Below are positions 33,062 to 40,913 of a DNA stretch of 64,000 bases, piece by piece. Under the pieces are notes generated by a model. It was not told the DNA's origin. It searched no databases and saw only the letters and a list, made by a program, of their open reading frames with translations. The translations under genes were made by a program, and so were the position numbers. The stretch's first letter is position 1. Every line of letters begins with the position of its first letter. Source of the stretch: Bacillota bacterium (GTDB lineage: Bacteria; Bacillota; Clostridia; Christensenellales; UMGS416); the NCBI GenBank assembly GCA_023435705.1, contig JAEYRH010000012.1, forward strand, positions 1 through 64,000, in the 5' to 3' direction.

Positions 33062-33547
33062 CTACCCGTTGATTGAAATAATCTCCAGCTGGCGCTTGCC
33101 ACCGGGCACGTCCACTTCCACCACATCACCGACGCGCTTGTTCATCAGAGCCGCGCCAATCGGCGATTCATTAGAAATACGGCCTTTGAAGGGGTCGGCC
33201 TCATCAGAGCCGACGATGGTATAACCCAAGTCCGCACCGGTGGCTTTGTTCTTCAATTTCACAACGCTTCCCACAGACACGGTGTTGCCAGAGCCGGCGT
33301 CATCACTGATGACCTCGGCATGGCGAAGCGTATGCTCAATGGAGGCGATTTCGCCCTCCAAAAAAGCCTGCTCGTTTTTGGCGTCATCATATTCGCTGTT
33401 TTCAGAAAGATCGCCCAAAGCGATGGCCTCGCGAATACGGTCAGCGACTTCCTGCCGCCTGGTTGTCTTCAGGTGCTCAAGCTTATCTTCAAGCTTCTTC
33501 ACACCATCTTTGGTCAGATAGATCCTCTTGCCGTTGGCTACTGACAT
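33062..33547 (-). CDS. greA: Transcription elongation factor GreA
   Basis: This 161-aa protein has an N-terminal coiled coil (KLEDKLEHLKTTRRQEVADRI, EAIALGDLSENSEYDDAK) with the acidic tip needed for RNA cleavage, and a C-terminal globular domain (YTIVGSDEADPFKGRISNESPIGAALM). It rescues backtracked RNA polymerase. It precedes lysS by 6 bp. Confidence 0.96.
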   Translation of the reverse strand: MSVANGKRIYLTKDGVKKLEDKLEHLKTTRRQEVADRIREAIALGDLSENSEYDDAKNEQAFLEGEIASIEHTLRHAEVISDDAGSGNTVSVGSVVKLKNKATGADLGYTIVGSDEADPFKGRISNESPIGAALMNKRVGDVVEVDVPGGKRQLEIISING

Positions 33548-33830
33548 GTGTGAGCTCCTCCCTTACGCGCTGCGGGCAACATTACTCCAAGTATATGTAC
33601 CCGTCGCTCTCATATGCCGGTAAAACAATATCCCCCCTGCACGCACTGCGTCCAGAGCGGATTTCAATAATACCGCAATTATAAGGATGTCGGAAATCAT
33701 TGTCAAGCGATGATTTGGCGCAAAATTCCGGCATTGACTGTCTCCTCTGAGCTTCTGGCGCACAGCCGCCGTATCGCTTGGTTGTGGGCGGCAAACAATA
33801 TGATTAAAATATTCCTGAGGTGATGAAAAG

Positions 33831-34529
33831 GTGCCGTACCTACCGTTCTATTTTGATAACACGATGCTGCTGCTGATCCCCGGAATCATCCTGGCGATGG
33901 TTGCACAGGCCAGGGTGGGCAGCGCCTTCAACAAATACTCCCAGATCAAATCTGCGCTGGGGATGAGCGGCGCCGCCGCCGCGCGCAGGATGCTGGATGA
34001 AAACGGCCTTGGCGCCGTGCAGATCAGGCAGGCGAGCGGCCGGCTCTCTGATCATTACGACCCAAGAACCCGCACGCTGAACCTGTCGGAGTCGGTTTAC
34101 AACAGCCAGTCACTGGCTGCACTGGGCGTGGCGGCCCACGAGGTGGGCCACGCTGTGCAGCACGGGGAAAAGTATGCGCCGATGGCGCTGCGCAGCGCGC
34201 TGGTGCCCGCCGCAAACATCGGCAGCTACGCGGCCTGGCCACTGTTGATATTGGGTTTGTTTTTATCAATCCAGCCGCTTGTATATGCAGGCGTGGCCGT
34301 GTTTGGCCTGGCTGTGCTGTTTCAGCTGGTCACGCTGCCGGTGGAATACAACGCTTCCCGAAGAGCGCTGGCGATGCTGGAGCGCGGCTATTTGTCCGAC
34401 GAGGAGATCACTGGCGCCCGCAGGGTCCTGAGCGCAGCGGCGCTCACTTATCTGGCGGCAACACTGATGGCCATCCTGCAGTTGTTAAGGCTATTGTTGT
34501 TGGCCAATGGAAGCAGAAGAAGAGATTAA
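33831..34529 (+). CDS. YugP-type zinc metallopeptidase
   Basis: This 232-aa membrane protein starts at GTG after GAGGTG. It shows the HEVGHAVQH zinc motif (about residue 103) after a first membrane span, plus three further spans. Length and order match the neutral zinc metallopeptidase family of B. subtilis YugP. The family probably cleaves membrane or secreted proteins, but substrates are unknown. It stands alone, with a terminator 12 bp after its stop. Confidence 0.92.
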   Translation: MPYLPFYFDNTMLLLIPGIILAMVAQARVGSAFNKYSQIKSALGMSGAAAARRMLDENGLGAVQIRQASGRLSDHYDPRTRTLNLSESVYNSQSLAALGVAAHEVGHAVQHGEKYAPMALRSALVPAANIGSYAAWPLLILGLFLSIQPLVYAGVAVFGLAVLFQLVTLPVEYNASRRALAMLERGYLSDEEITGARRVLSAAALTYLAATLMAILQLLRLLLLANGSRRRD

Positions 34530-34540
34530 TTGAATAACAA

Positions 34541-34568
34541 AAGTGGGTAGCCCAGAGACTACCCACTT
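34541..34568. terminator. Bidirectional terminator
   Basis: AAGTGGGTAG pairs with CTACCCACTT around an 8-base loop, between the YugP gene and the convergent 79-aa gene. Confidence 0.8.
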
Positions 34569-34572
34569 CTTG

Positions 34573-34812
34573 TCATCCCTTCAAGTTTTTCTCCCTGTGC
34601 CGCGGGTTGTTCACCACGCCTAAACCATCCTCCTCCAACATCGCGGGCAGCGCCATTAAGGCAGGACCCATCGGTGCTGAGAAGGGCACACCACTCTGCA
34701 TCACCGACGCACCGGCTGCTACACCCAGCATTGTCAGTGATGTTTTGTTGCTACGCTCGTCCTCACTATGCTCGCGGTCCGTTTCCGGGTAGCGGCGGTC
34801 TTCGGTACTCAT
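34573..34812 (-). CDS. Small protein, function unknown
   Basis: This 79-aa protein has a very hydrophilic N-terminus (about 1-22, many Arg, Asp, Glu), a moderately hydrophobic Ala/Gly/Met/Pro-rich middle (TMLGVAAGASVMQSGVPFSAP) and a basic end. I do not recognise it. Its ATG overlaps the TGA of the DUF1540 gene (ATGA), so the two are translated as a pair and probably work in the same setting. Confidence 0.6.
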   Translation of the reverse strand: MSTEDRRYPETDREHSEDERSNKTSLTMLGVAAGASVMQSGVPFSAPMGPALMALPAMLEEDGLGVVNNPRHREKNLKG

Positions 34813-35009
34813 TGCAACTGCGCCGTTTCATAGCTGGCGCACATGCTTTCATCCTCCGGTTTGCCCGTGCTGCCCTGAGAGCATGCCGCCACGCTGATTG
34901 CCTGCAGCGCGCAATAATCCTGAGCCGCATGGTGCGTGCAGCTCTTCACATTGCAGTGGATCGCCTGCTTGCCGCTGGGAGGGTTGTTCTTGTTTTCCTG
35001 TTGGTGCAT
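34809..35009 (-). CDS. DUF1540 domain protein
   Basis: This 66-aa protein starts at ATG 35009 after AAGGAGG. It has the cysteine spacing of DUF1540 (IHCNVKSCTHHAAQDYC...C...C), which probably binds a metal ion. DUF1540 proteins are common in sporulating Clostridia, and their function is unknown. It is coupled to the 79-aa gene through an ATGA overlap. Confidence 0.82.
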   Translation of the reverse strand: MHQQENKNNPPSGKQAIHCNVKSCTHHAAQDYCALQAISVAACSQGSTGKPEDESMCASYETAQLQ

Positions 35010-35077
35010 ATCCAGACCTCCTTTTTTGATTCTGGTCTTAGTCTGGCTTGCACCAACGCAACTATTCGGCACAAAAA

Positions 35078-35102
35078 AAGGCTGCAGTTCCATTGCAGCC
35101 TT
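35078..35102 (-). terminator. Terminator of the EamA gene at 35131
   Basis: On the minus strand AAGGCTGCA, a 7-base loop and TGCAGCCTT are followed by TTTTTG. This is a textbook Rho-independent terminator. Confidence 0.85.
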
Positions 35103-35130
35103 GCTCAGTATGGAAAATTATGCCATGTTT

Positions 35131-36018
35131 TCAGGGATTGTCTTTTGTGGTTTCTGAGAGCCTCCGCCAAAATAGCATCAATGCTCCGGCCACAATTAGC
35201 ACCATGCCAACGAGCTTGCTTGCTCCAATGGCTTCATTGAGCGCCACCCATGCCAACACCGGAGCAAGGGCAGGCTTGATGAAAAACACCGCTGAGGTTT
35301 TGATTGCGCCGGTTTCCTTCATCGCCGAAAGGTAACAGAAATACCCAAGGCCAGTCACAAACACGCCGTAATACAGCACAACCGGCAGTGTGGACCAATC
35401 AAGGCCCGCCACAATGGGCTTGCCCAACGCAAGCATGAAGGGGAGAAGCAAGACTACGCCGGCAAGGAAGGAAATGCTGTTGAGGATAAAGCCGCCATAT
35501 CTGGCCACCCGCCGGGTGCTGATGACGCCATAAAGCGAGAACACAGCCGCTGAGAACAATGAAAGAAAAATGCCAATCGCACCGGCGCCTCCGATAAATG
35601 GAACCAGCATCGCACCCACGCCCGACAGGCCCAGCACCAGAGCAGCGGCTGATTTCCAGGTGAAGCGCTCCTTTAGAAGCAGCACGGCAAACAGCGACGT
35701 GAACACGGTGTTGACGCTGAAGATCACTGCCACCACCGAAGCGCTTGCATAAACGAGCGCCAGCTGAAATAACGACATGCTCACCGTCACGCCCAGAAAA
35801 CCGGTGAGCGCAAAGTAGAGCCAGTCATTCAGGCCAAGGCGCAAGCCACGGCGTTTCATCTCCGATAGAGCAAAGGGCAGCAGGAAAAGCCCGCCCACCA
35901 GAAAGCGCAAAAACACCAGCTGGAAAGGATCCAGCCGGCCGGCCACAAATTTGCTGGCAATCTCCGCAGTGCTGAAGAGAAACGCCGTGGCGGCGATAAA
36001 CAAATATCCTTTATTCAT
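35131..36018 (-). CDS. EamA/DMT-family transporter
   Basis: This 295-aa protein starts at ATG 36018 after GGAGG. Ten membrane segments form two EamA repeats; AATAFLFSTAEIASK and ALTGFLGVTVSMSLFQLAL mark the first, GLGYFCYLSAMKETGAIKTS the second. It should be a metabolite exporter of unknown substrate. It shows only distant similarity to the EamA protein at 16599. The gene is monocistronic. Confidence 0.9.
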   Translation of the reverse strand: MNKGYLFIAATAFLFSTAEIASKFVAGRLDPFQLVFLRFLVGGLFLLPFALSEMKRRGLRLGLNDWLYFALTGFLGVTVSMSLFQLALVYASASVVAVIFSVNTVFTSLFAVLLLKERFTWKSAAALVLGLSGVGAMLVPFIGGAGAIGIFLSLFSAAVFSLYGVISTRRVARYGGFILNSISFLAGVVLLLPFMLALGKPIVAGLDWSTLPVVLYYGVFVTGLGYFCYLSAMKETGAIKTSAVFFIKPALAPVLAWVALNEAIGASKLVGMVLIVAGALMLFWRRLSETTKDNP

Positions 36019-36220
36019 GGGAGCCTCCAACGGATGAGAGCACTCGGTAAAATATACTAACATATATGATATGCATTTGGTATGCGGGCTTTACCTCCTC
36101 TCACCGCCTGTTGCTCCTACCCTTCCCCCTATCCTTCGTCAGGGGCGGCACGTTCCTCTTGCATCCCGAATAATAATGTGCATGTGGAATATACTCGCAT
36201 TCATCTTCAGGAGCGTCGTT

Positions 36221-36682
36221 ATGGATATCGACATGAGTAAAATCCTCTCCGATATTTCTGACAGAAAGCTCATATATCTGGGAAGCGGTGCCGGGCGGAT
36301 AGTTTACAATATGGGGAATGGTTCTGTTGTGAAGCATGCCAAAAACAGATTCGGAATTTATCAGAATAGAAATGAGTACCAGCTTAATCAAATGTACAAA
36401 GGAGACCTATTGGCAAAAGTGCTTTCAGTTTCCGATGATTATACGATACTTGTGATGCAGGCTGCAAAGACTGTTATCGATATGAAACCTGTATTGGACT
36501 ATTTTCATGTTAAAACAAGAAAAGGGCTTTTTTACGTGCCAGAGCTGATTGACCTTGCAAGAAACCATCATTTGGTTGCCCGTGAGTTTCTCGTGTCTCG
36601 AAACTGGGGGCTAATTAGCGATAAGCCCGTTATTATAGACTACGGCTATGTTAGACTGCCGCATCGACGGACAGTCCTTTAA
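36221..36682 (+). CDS. Small kinase-like orphan protein
   Basis: This 153-aa protein is best started at ATG 36221 after AGGAG. It shows a shrunken protein-kinase-like pattern: a glycine loop (YLGSGAGRIVYNMGNGSVVKHAK, the last Lys possibly the ATP-binding lysine), a glutamate in the following helix (NRNEYQLNQ), a hinge-like ILVMQAA, and IIDYGYV in the place of the DFG motif. A catalytic HxD loop is not obvious, so it may be inactive. It is A+T-rich and isolated, suggesting transfer, perhaps from a phage. The kinase assignment is tentative. Confidence 0.55.
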   Translation: MDIDMSKILSDISDRKLIYLGSGAGRIVYNMGNGSVVKHAKNRFGIYQNRNEYQLNQMYKGDLLAKVLSVSDDYTILVMQAAKTVIDMKPVLDYFHVKTRKGLFYVPELIDLARNHHLVAREFLVSRNWGLISDKPVIIDYGYVRLPHRRTVL

Positions 36683-36701
36683 CATATTGATACAAAAAGA
36701 A

Positions 36702-37763
36702 TTACGGCAGGTATGTTCTATACGCTTTGAACGCACTGGGCAAGGCATACCCGCTGATCAGCGCTGCGCCGTCCGCCCAGGCATGCTGCCATGGCGGCGT
36801 GAAACGCTCTGTTTCTGCGAGAAAGCCCTGCATGCGCCACTCCACATGGGTGAACACATGCTTTGCCTCCGGCAGCGGAGAGAGCGCTGCAGGCTCCGCA
36901 CCCCAGCTTCTGAGCAGGGCAGCGGCCTGCGCCATGTCCAGCCAGCCGCAGGCGTTGGGCAGCTCCCACAGGCCGGCCAGCAGGCCCTTTGGGGGCCGTA
37001 GCGCCAGCAAGGTGTCACCGCCGCAGCGGATCAATAAGACCGTCTTTTGATGGATCACTCTCGGTTTTTTAGCAGTCTTGACCGGCAGTGTGTCAGCAAT
37101 GCCAAGACTATTTGCCTGGCATATTTCCGCAAACGGGCAGCGTTCGCACAGCGGCATGCCGTTTGGCAGGCAGACGGTTGCGCCAATATCCATCAGCGCC
37201 TGGTTGAAATCGCCAGGGCGGTCGTGGGGGATGATTTCCCGGATCAGCCTGGTGAAACGGCGCTTCACCGCGGGCAGCGCAATGTTGTCGGAGCTGGCCA
37301 ATATGCGCGACAGCACCCTGAGCACATTGCCATCCACCGCCGGCTCCGGCAATCCGAAGGCAATGGAGGCGATTGCACCGGCAGTATAATCACCGATACC
37401 GGGCAGAGCGCGCAACTCCGCCCAGCTTGCGGGCAGCACGCCGCCATGGCGCTCCGCCACAATCCGGGCAGCCTTTTGCAGGTTGCGGGCCCGGCTGTAA
37501 TACCCAAGCCCCTGCCACAGCTTCATCAGCTGCTCGTCGGTGGCTTGAGCCAACGAAGCCACGTCGGGCAACACTGTCATAAACCGCTCAAAATAGGGCA
37601 GCGCCGCCTCCACGCGGGTCTGCTGCAGCATGATCTCGCTCACCCACACGCGGTATGGCGCGGGCAGGCTGCGCCAGGGGAGCACTCTGGCATTCTGGTC
37701 ATACCAATTGAGGAGCAGGGACGGGACAAGATGGATCAGTATGTTCGGTTCCATGGGCTGCAT
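36702..37763 (-). CDS. mutY: A/G-specific adenine glycosylase
   Basis: This 353-aa enzyme removes adenine mispaired with 8-oxoguanine. The helix-hairpin-helix region reads LPGIGDYTAGAIASIAFG, with the catalytic acid downstream in VDGNVLRVLSR. The 4Fe-4S cluster motif is C-x6-C-x2-C-x5-C (CLPNGMPLCERCPFAEIC). A Nudix-like C-terminal domain (KTVLLIRCGGDTLLALRP, GLWELPNA) recognises 8-oxoguanine. It lies 3 bp behind the small EamA-like gene. Confidence 0.96.
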   Translation of the reverse strand: MQPMEPNILIHLVPSLLLNWYDQNARVLPWRSLPAPYRVWVSEIMLQQTRVEAALPYFERFMTVLPDVASLAQATDEQLMKLWQGLGYYSRARNLQKAARIVAERHGGVLPASWAELRALPGIGDYTAGAIASIAFGLPEPAVDGNVLRVLSRILASSDNIALPAVKRRFTRLIREIIPHDRPGDFNQALMDIGATVCLPNGMPLCERCPFAEICQANSLGIADTLPVKTAKKPRVIHQKTVLLIRCGGDTLLALRPPKGLLAGLWELPNACGWLDMAQAAALLRSWGAEPAALSPLPEAKHVFTHVEWRMQGFLAETERFTPPWQHAWADGAALISGYALPSAFKAYRTYLP

Positions 37764-37766
37764 CGG

Positions 37767-38213
37767 TCAAACTTTCCAGGAAACGCAGACCAGCCCTGCC
37801 ACGCACAGCACAATGCCCGCCATGTGCACAGGCTTCAGGGCTTCGCGGAAAAATATGAGCCCAATCGGCAGCAGGAGGATCGCCACGGCAATGTTGGCCA
37901 CAAGGGCAGCTGTGCTCACCTGCCAGCCAGAGCGGTAGGCCAGTAAAAACCCGAGCTCCAGCCCGATTATGGCCACGCCCAGGGCCAGGGCCGTCCAGTT
38001 CAAATGGTGGAACCCCGCCAGGAATCCCTGCTTACCGGGGAAAAGCAGATAAGCCCCGAAGCATAACACCGCTGCCGTGAAATAGGTGGCGGCCAGTGTG
38101 AGCGATGGGCTCACGGTTTCCGGGGTGTTTTTCTGCACAATGTGATAGGCTACGTTGGAGAGCACCACGAGCACAATGGAAAACCAATACATCATATTTT
38201 TTCTATCAGCCAT
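37767..38213 (-). CDS. Single-repeat EamA-like membrane protein
   Basis: This 148-aa protein has about five hydrophobic helices, matching one EamA repeat (half of a DMT transporter). Such short members probably work as dimers, like EmrE-type multidrug transporters. Marks include LTLAATYFTAAVLCFGAYLL and ALVANIAVAILLLPIGLIFFREAL. The start is ATG 38213, with a weak upstream GGGG. It precedes mutY by 3 bp, so the two are probably co-transcribed. Confidence 0.78.
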   Translation of the reverse strand: MADRKNMMYWFSIVLVVLSNVAYHIVQKNTPETVSPSLTLAATYFTAAVLCFGAYLLFPGKQGFLAGFHHLNWTALALGVAIIGLELGFLLAYRSGWQVSTAALVANIAVAILLLPIGLIFFREALKPVHMAGIVLCVAGLVCVSWKV

Positions 38214-38390
38214 CCTTATCAACCCCACGATCACGAACAATGCTATCTTAACATACGAAGGTGCTGTTTGATACGTTTTGGCATGAACAACAGCCGTATG
38301 CTTCTTACAAGATAAACATAAAATATCTGTGCAGAATGCTTCTTGAATTGCTTCAAAACTATGTTATCATGTCACAATATGATGTAGTTT

Positions 38391-38417
38391 TATAATGGGG
38401 TAGAATTTTGAAAATTC
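38391..38417 (+). promoter_or_regulatory. Promoter -10 box and palindromic operator candidate of the LDH-family gene
   Basis: TATAAT (38391-38396) has no clear -35 partner. A perfect palindrome GAATTTT-G-AAAATTC (38403-38417) begins 6 bp after it, over the expected transcription start. A repressor bound there would block transcription. It does not match the Rex consensus. The rest of the 38214-38512 gap holds no gene. Confidence 0.45.
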
Positions 38418-38512
38418 CAAAATCATGCCATTTTATGCAATTTGCTGAATAAATTGATGCATTGGAATGATCATCCATTACAAATCTTATCAATAAAGAT
38501 TGGAGGATTGGT

Positions 38513-39460
38513 ATGAATACCCAGCAAACAAAAGTTGCGATTATCGGGGCTGGATTAGTGGGAGCGGCAGCCGCCTATACCATCGCAGTAAACCAACTGG
38601 TCAGCGAGATTGTGCTGATCGACGTGATGAAGGAAAAGGCGGTCGGTGAGGCGATGGATATCAGCCATGGCCTTTCCAATATGGGCCATATGAAAATACA
38701 TGCCGGCGATTATTCAGACTGTGCCGATTGCGATGTCATCGTTGTGACCGCTGGCCTCAACCGCAAGCCAGGCGAAACCCGGCTGGACCTGGCCAACAAG
38801 AATGTGCCGATTGCCCGGTCCATCACAGAAAATATCATGAAATATTACACCCGTGGCGTTATACTGGTGGTAGCCAACCCGGTGGACATCCTGACCTATC
38901 TCATACAAAAATGGTCTGGCCTGCCCTCCGGCCGGGTGATGGGCACAGGCACCACGCTGGACAGCTCCCGGTTTCGCTTCTTGCTCAGCGACAAACTCAA
39001 GGTGGACATCCAAAACGTGCATGCCTATATCATCGGCGAACACGGAGATGGCCAGTTGCCCATCTGGAGCTGCTCCAACATTGCCTGCCAAAGCCTGGAG
39101 GAATATTGCGCGACCACAGGGCACATCCTCGACGAGAGCGAGAAAGCCGCCATTGTGGCCGATGTGAAAACAGCCGGTGCCACCGTGATCAAAAACAAAG
39201 GCGCGACTTATTATGCCATTGCGTCAGTTGTGAACTCATTGGTGGAAACGATACTCAAGAACAAAAACTCCATCCGCACCGTATCCAGTGTGATCAATGG
39301 GCCATATGGAATTCACGACGTGGCCTTGAGCCTGCCCTCCATCGTGGGCACAGGCGGCGTAGATCGTGTTTTGAAGCTTGAATTGTGCCCGGAAGAAGAG
39401 GCGGAGCTCCTGTCTTGCGCGCAGAAAATGAAGGATTTCCTGGCACAAGTGAATCAGTAA
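38513..39460 (+). CDS. L-lactate/malate dehydrogenase family, with a malate-type specificity residue
   Basis: This 315-aa NAD-dependent dehydrogenase starts at ATG after GGAGG. The Rossmann motif is GAGLVGAAAA, NPVD is at 122-125 and the catalytic histidine is His177 in GEHGDG. The overall pattern (KPGETRLDL) is LDH-like. The residue that decides pyruvate or oxaloacetate use, glutamine in LDH, is arginine here (Arg84 in NRKPGE), as in malate dehydrogenases. The next gene is malic enzyme, so malate is a credible substrate; the classic Q102R exchange converts an LDH into an MDH. Ordinary annotation would be ldh. Confidence 0.9.
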   Translation: MNTQQTKVAIIGAGLVGAAAAYTIAVNQLVSEIVLIDVMKEKAVGEAMDISHGLSNMGHMKIHAGDYSDCADCDVIVVTAGLNRKPGETRLDLANKNVPIARSITENIMKYYTRGVILVVANPVDILTYLIQKWSGLPSGRVMGTGTTLDSSRFRFLLSDKLKVDIQNVHAYIIGEHGDGQLPIWSCSNIACQSLEEYCATTGHILDESEKAAIVADVKTAGATVIKNKGATYYAIASVVNSLVETILKNKNSIRTVSSVINGPYGIHDVALSLPSIVGTGGVDRVLKLELCPEEEAELLSCAQKMKDFLAQVNQ

Positions 39461-39470
39461 ATTGACCAGC

Positions 39471-39524
39471 ACTCCCTCCGCCGCCATTTCATGGCGGCAC
39501 CTCCCTCAATGAGGGAGGCAAGTT
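39471..39524 (+). repeat. Double-hairpin TTC-loop repeat (A2)
   Basis: The same frame as A1 at 20451, but hairpin 1 reads GCCGCCAT-TTC-ATGGCGGC. The stem differs by paired changes while the loop is kept. It lies 10 bp after the LDH-family gene and probably acts as its 3' structure. Confidence 0.6.
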
Positions 39525-39548
39525 CATCAACGATCATTTGATCGATTA

Positions 39549-39599
39549 CGACTTGTCCCCCTCCATGAGGGGGATGTCCCGAAGGGACAGGGGGAGTCG
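39549..39599 (-). repeat. Double-hairpin TTC-loop repeat (B2), inverted relative to A2
   Basis: On the minus strand: CGACTCCCCCTG, hairpin TGTCCC-TTC-GGGACA, TCCCCCTCATGGAGGGGGACAAGTCG. With A2 it forms a head-to-head pair separated by 24 bp that contains CGATCATTTGATCG. This layout recalls paired bacterial interspersed mosaic elements. Confidence 0.6.
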
Positions 39600-39640
39600 G
39601 AACTGAAATACTTAGAAAATTTATTTCGGAGGTATATGTC

Positions 39641-40813
39641 ATGGACTACAGAAAAGAGTCCCTCAGGCTCCACGGGCAGTGGAAGGGCAAGATTGAAGTA
39701 ATCAGCACCGTGCCGGTAAAAAACCGCGAAGACCTGTCGCTGGCCTACACACCCGGCGTGGCCGAGCCCTGCCTTGCCATCCAGCAGGATGTGAACCTCT
39801 CCTATGAGCTCACCCGCCGCTGGAACATCGTGGCCGTAGTGACCGACGGCACTGCCGTGCTGGGCCTTGGCGACATTGGCCCTGAAGCCGGCATGCCGGT
39901 GATGGAGGGCAAGTGCGTGCTCTTCAAGACCTTCGGCGATGTGGACGCCTTTCCTTTGTGCATCCGCAGCAAGGATGTGGACGAGATCGTGAACACCGTG
40001 CGGCTGCTGGCCGGCAGCTTCGGCGGCGTGAACCTGGAGGACATTTCCGCCCCCCGCTGTTTTGAGATCGAGCGCAGATTGAAGGAAATTTGCGACATCC
40101 CGATCTTCCACGATGACCAGCACGGCACCGCGGTGGTCACGCTGGCAGCGATGATCAACGCGCTGAAGCTCGCCGGCAAGGATATTGCAGACATCGAAGT
40201 GGTTGTGAACGGCTCCGGCGCAGCCGGCATCGCCGTGACGAAGCTGTTGATGAGCATGGGCCTGAAAAAAGTGATCCTGTGCGACACCAAGGGCGCCATC
40301 TGGGAGGGCCGCGACAACCTCAACGCCGAGAAAGCAGAGATGGCAAAGATCTCCAACCTCCAGAAGAAAAAGGGTAGCCTGGCAGACGTGCTGGCAGGCG
40401 CCGATGTGTTCATCGGCCTTTCTGCTCCCAAAATGGTCACAACGGAAATGGTGCGCGCGATGGCTCCCAACCCGATCATCTTCGCCATGGCCAACCCCAC
40501 GCCGGAGATTATGCCCGACGAGGCCATGGCCGCCGGCTGCTCGATTATGGCCACAGGCCGCTCCGACTTCCCCAACCAGATCAACAATGTGCTTGCCTTC
40601 CCAGGCATCTTCCGCGGTGCGCTGGATGTGCGCGCCAGCGACATCAATGATGAGATGAAGATCGCGGCGGCTTATGCCATCGCCGACCTCATCAAGCCGG
40701 AAGAGCTGAACGCAGAATACATCATCCCGGCCCCCTTTGACCCCCGGGTGGGCCCGGCGGTGGCAAAGGCCGTGGCCGAGGCTGCAAGGAAGAGCGGTGT
40801 GGCGAGGATCTAA
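39641..40813 (+). CDS. NAD-dependent malic enzyme
   Basis: This 390-aa enzyme starts at ATG after GGAGG. It converts malate to pyruvate and CO2. Visible motifs are YTPGVAEPCLAI, VVTDGTAVLGLGDIGPEAG, the metal-binding FHDDQHGTA and the NAD-binding GSGAAGIA. The length is that of the short bacterial malic enzymes without a phosphotransacetylase domain. It follows the LDH-like gene after a 180-bp repeat region, so the two may form a malate-pyruvate unit. It may be transcribed separately. Confidence 0.96.
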   Translation: MDYRKESLRLHGQWKGKIEVISTVPVKNREDLSLAYTPGVAEPCLAIQQDVNLSYELTRRWNIVAVVTDGTAVLGLGDIGPEAGMPVMEGKCVLFKTFGDVDAFPLCIRSKDVDEIVNTVRLLAGSFGGVNLEDISAPRCFEIERRLKEICDIPIFHDDQHGTAVVTLAAMINALKLAGKDIADIEVVVNGSGAAGIAVTKLLMSMGLKKVILCDTKGAIWEGRDNLNAEKAEMAKISNLQKKKGSLADVLAGADVFIGLSAPKMVTTEMVRAMAPNPIIFAMANPTPEIMPDEAMAAGCSIMATGRSDFPNQINNVLAFPGIFRGALDVRASDINDEMKIAAAYAIADLIKPEELNAEYIIPAPFDPRVGPAVAKAVAEAARKSGVARI

Positions 40814-40855
40814 ATCGCTGACGCTGCGGTTGCATACCACACAACCATTACGTCA

Positions 40856-40883
40856 TTGATACAATACAAACAACACTTATAAT
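40856..40883 (+). promoter_or_regulatory. Promoter of the HTH-TPR regulator
   Basis: TTGATA (40856-40861) and TATAAT (40878-40883) are 16 bp apart, 31 bp before the ATG. Confidence 0.65.
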
Positions 40884-40913
40884 AAAAGCCATCCAAGCAA
40901 AGGGGTGGCTTTT

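Noticed and set aside
33548..33830. Lysine riboswitch or other leader before greA-lysS
   Set aside because: The region is short and shows only a weak TATACT box on the minus strand; no extended stem structure was visible.
38300..38512. Rex (NADH-sensing) operator before the LDH-like gene
   Set aside because: No TTGTGA-N6-TCACAA-like site; the palindrome present has a different sequence.
39527..40840. Long open frame (437 codons) on the minus strand opposite malic enzyme
   Set aside because: It is an antisense shadow of the malic enzyme gene in GC-rich DNA; it has a His/Val/Ala-rich composition without motifs and no ribosome binding site.
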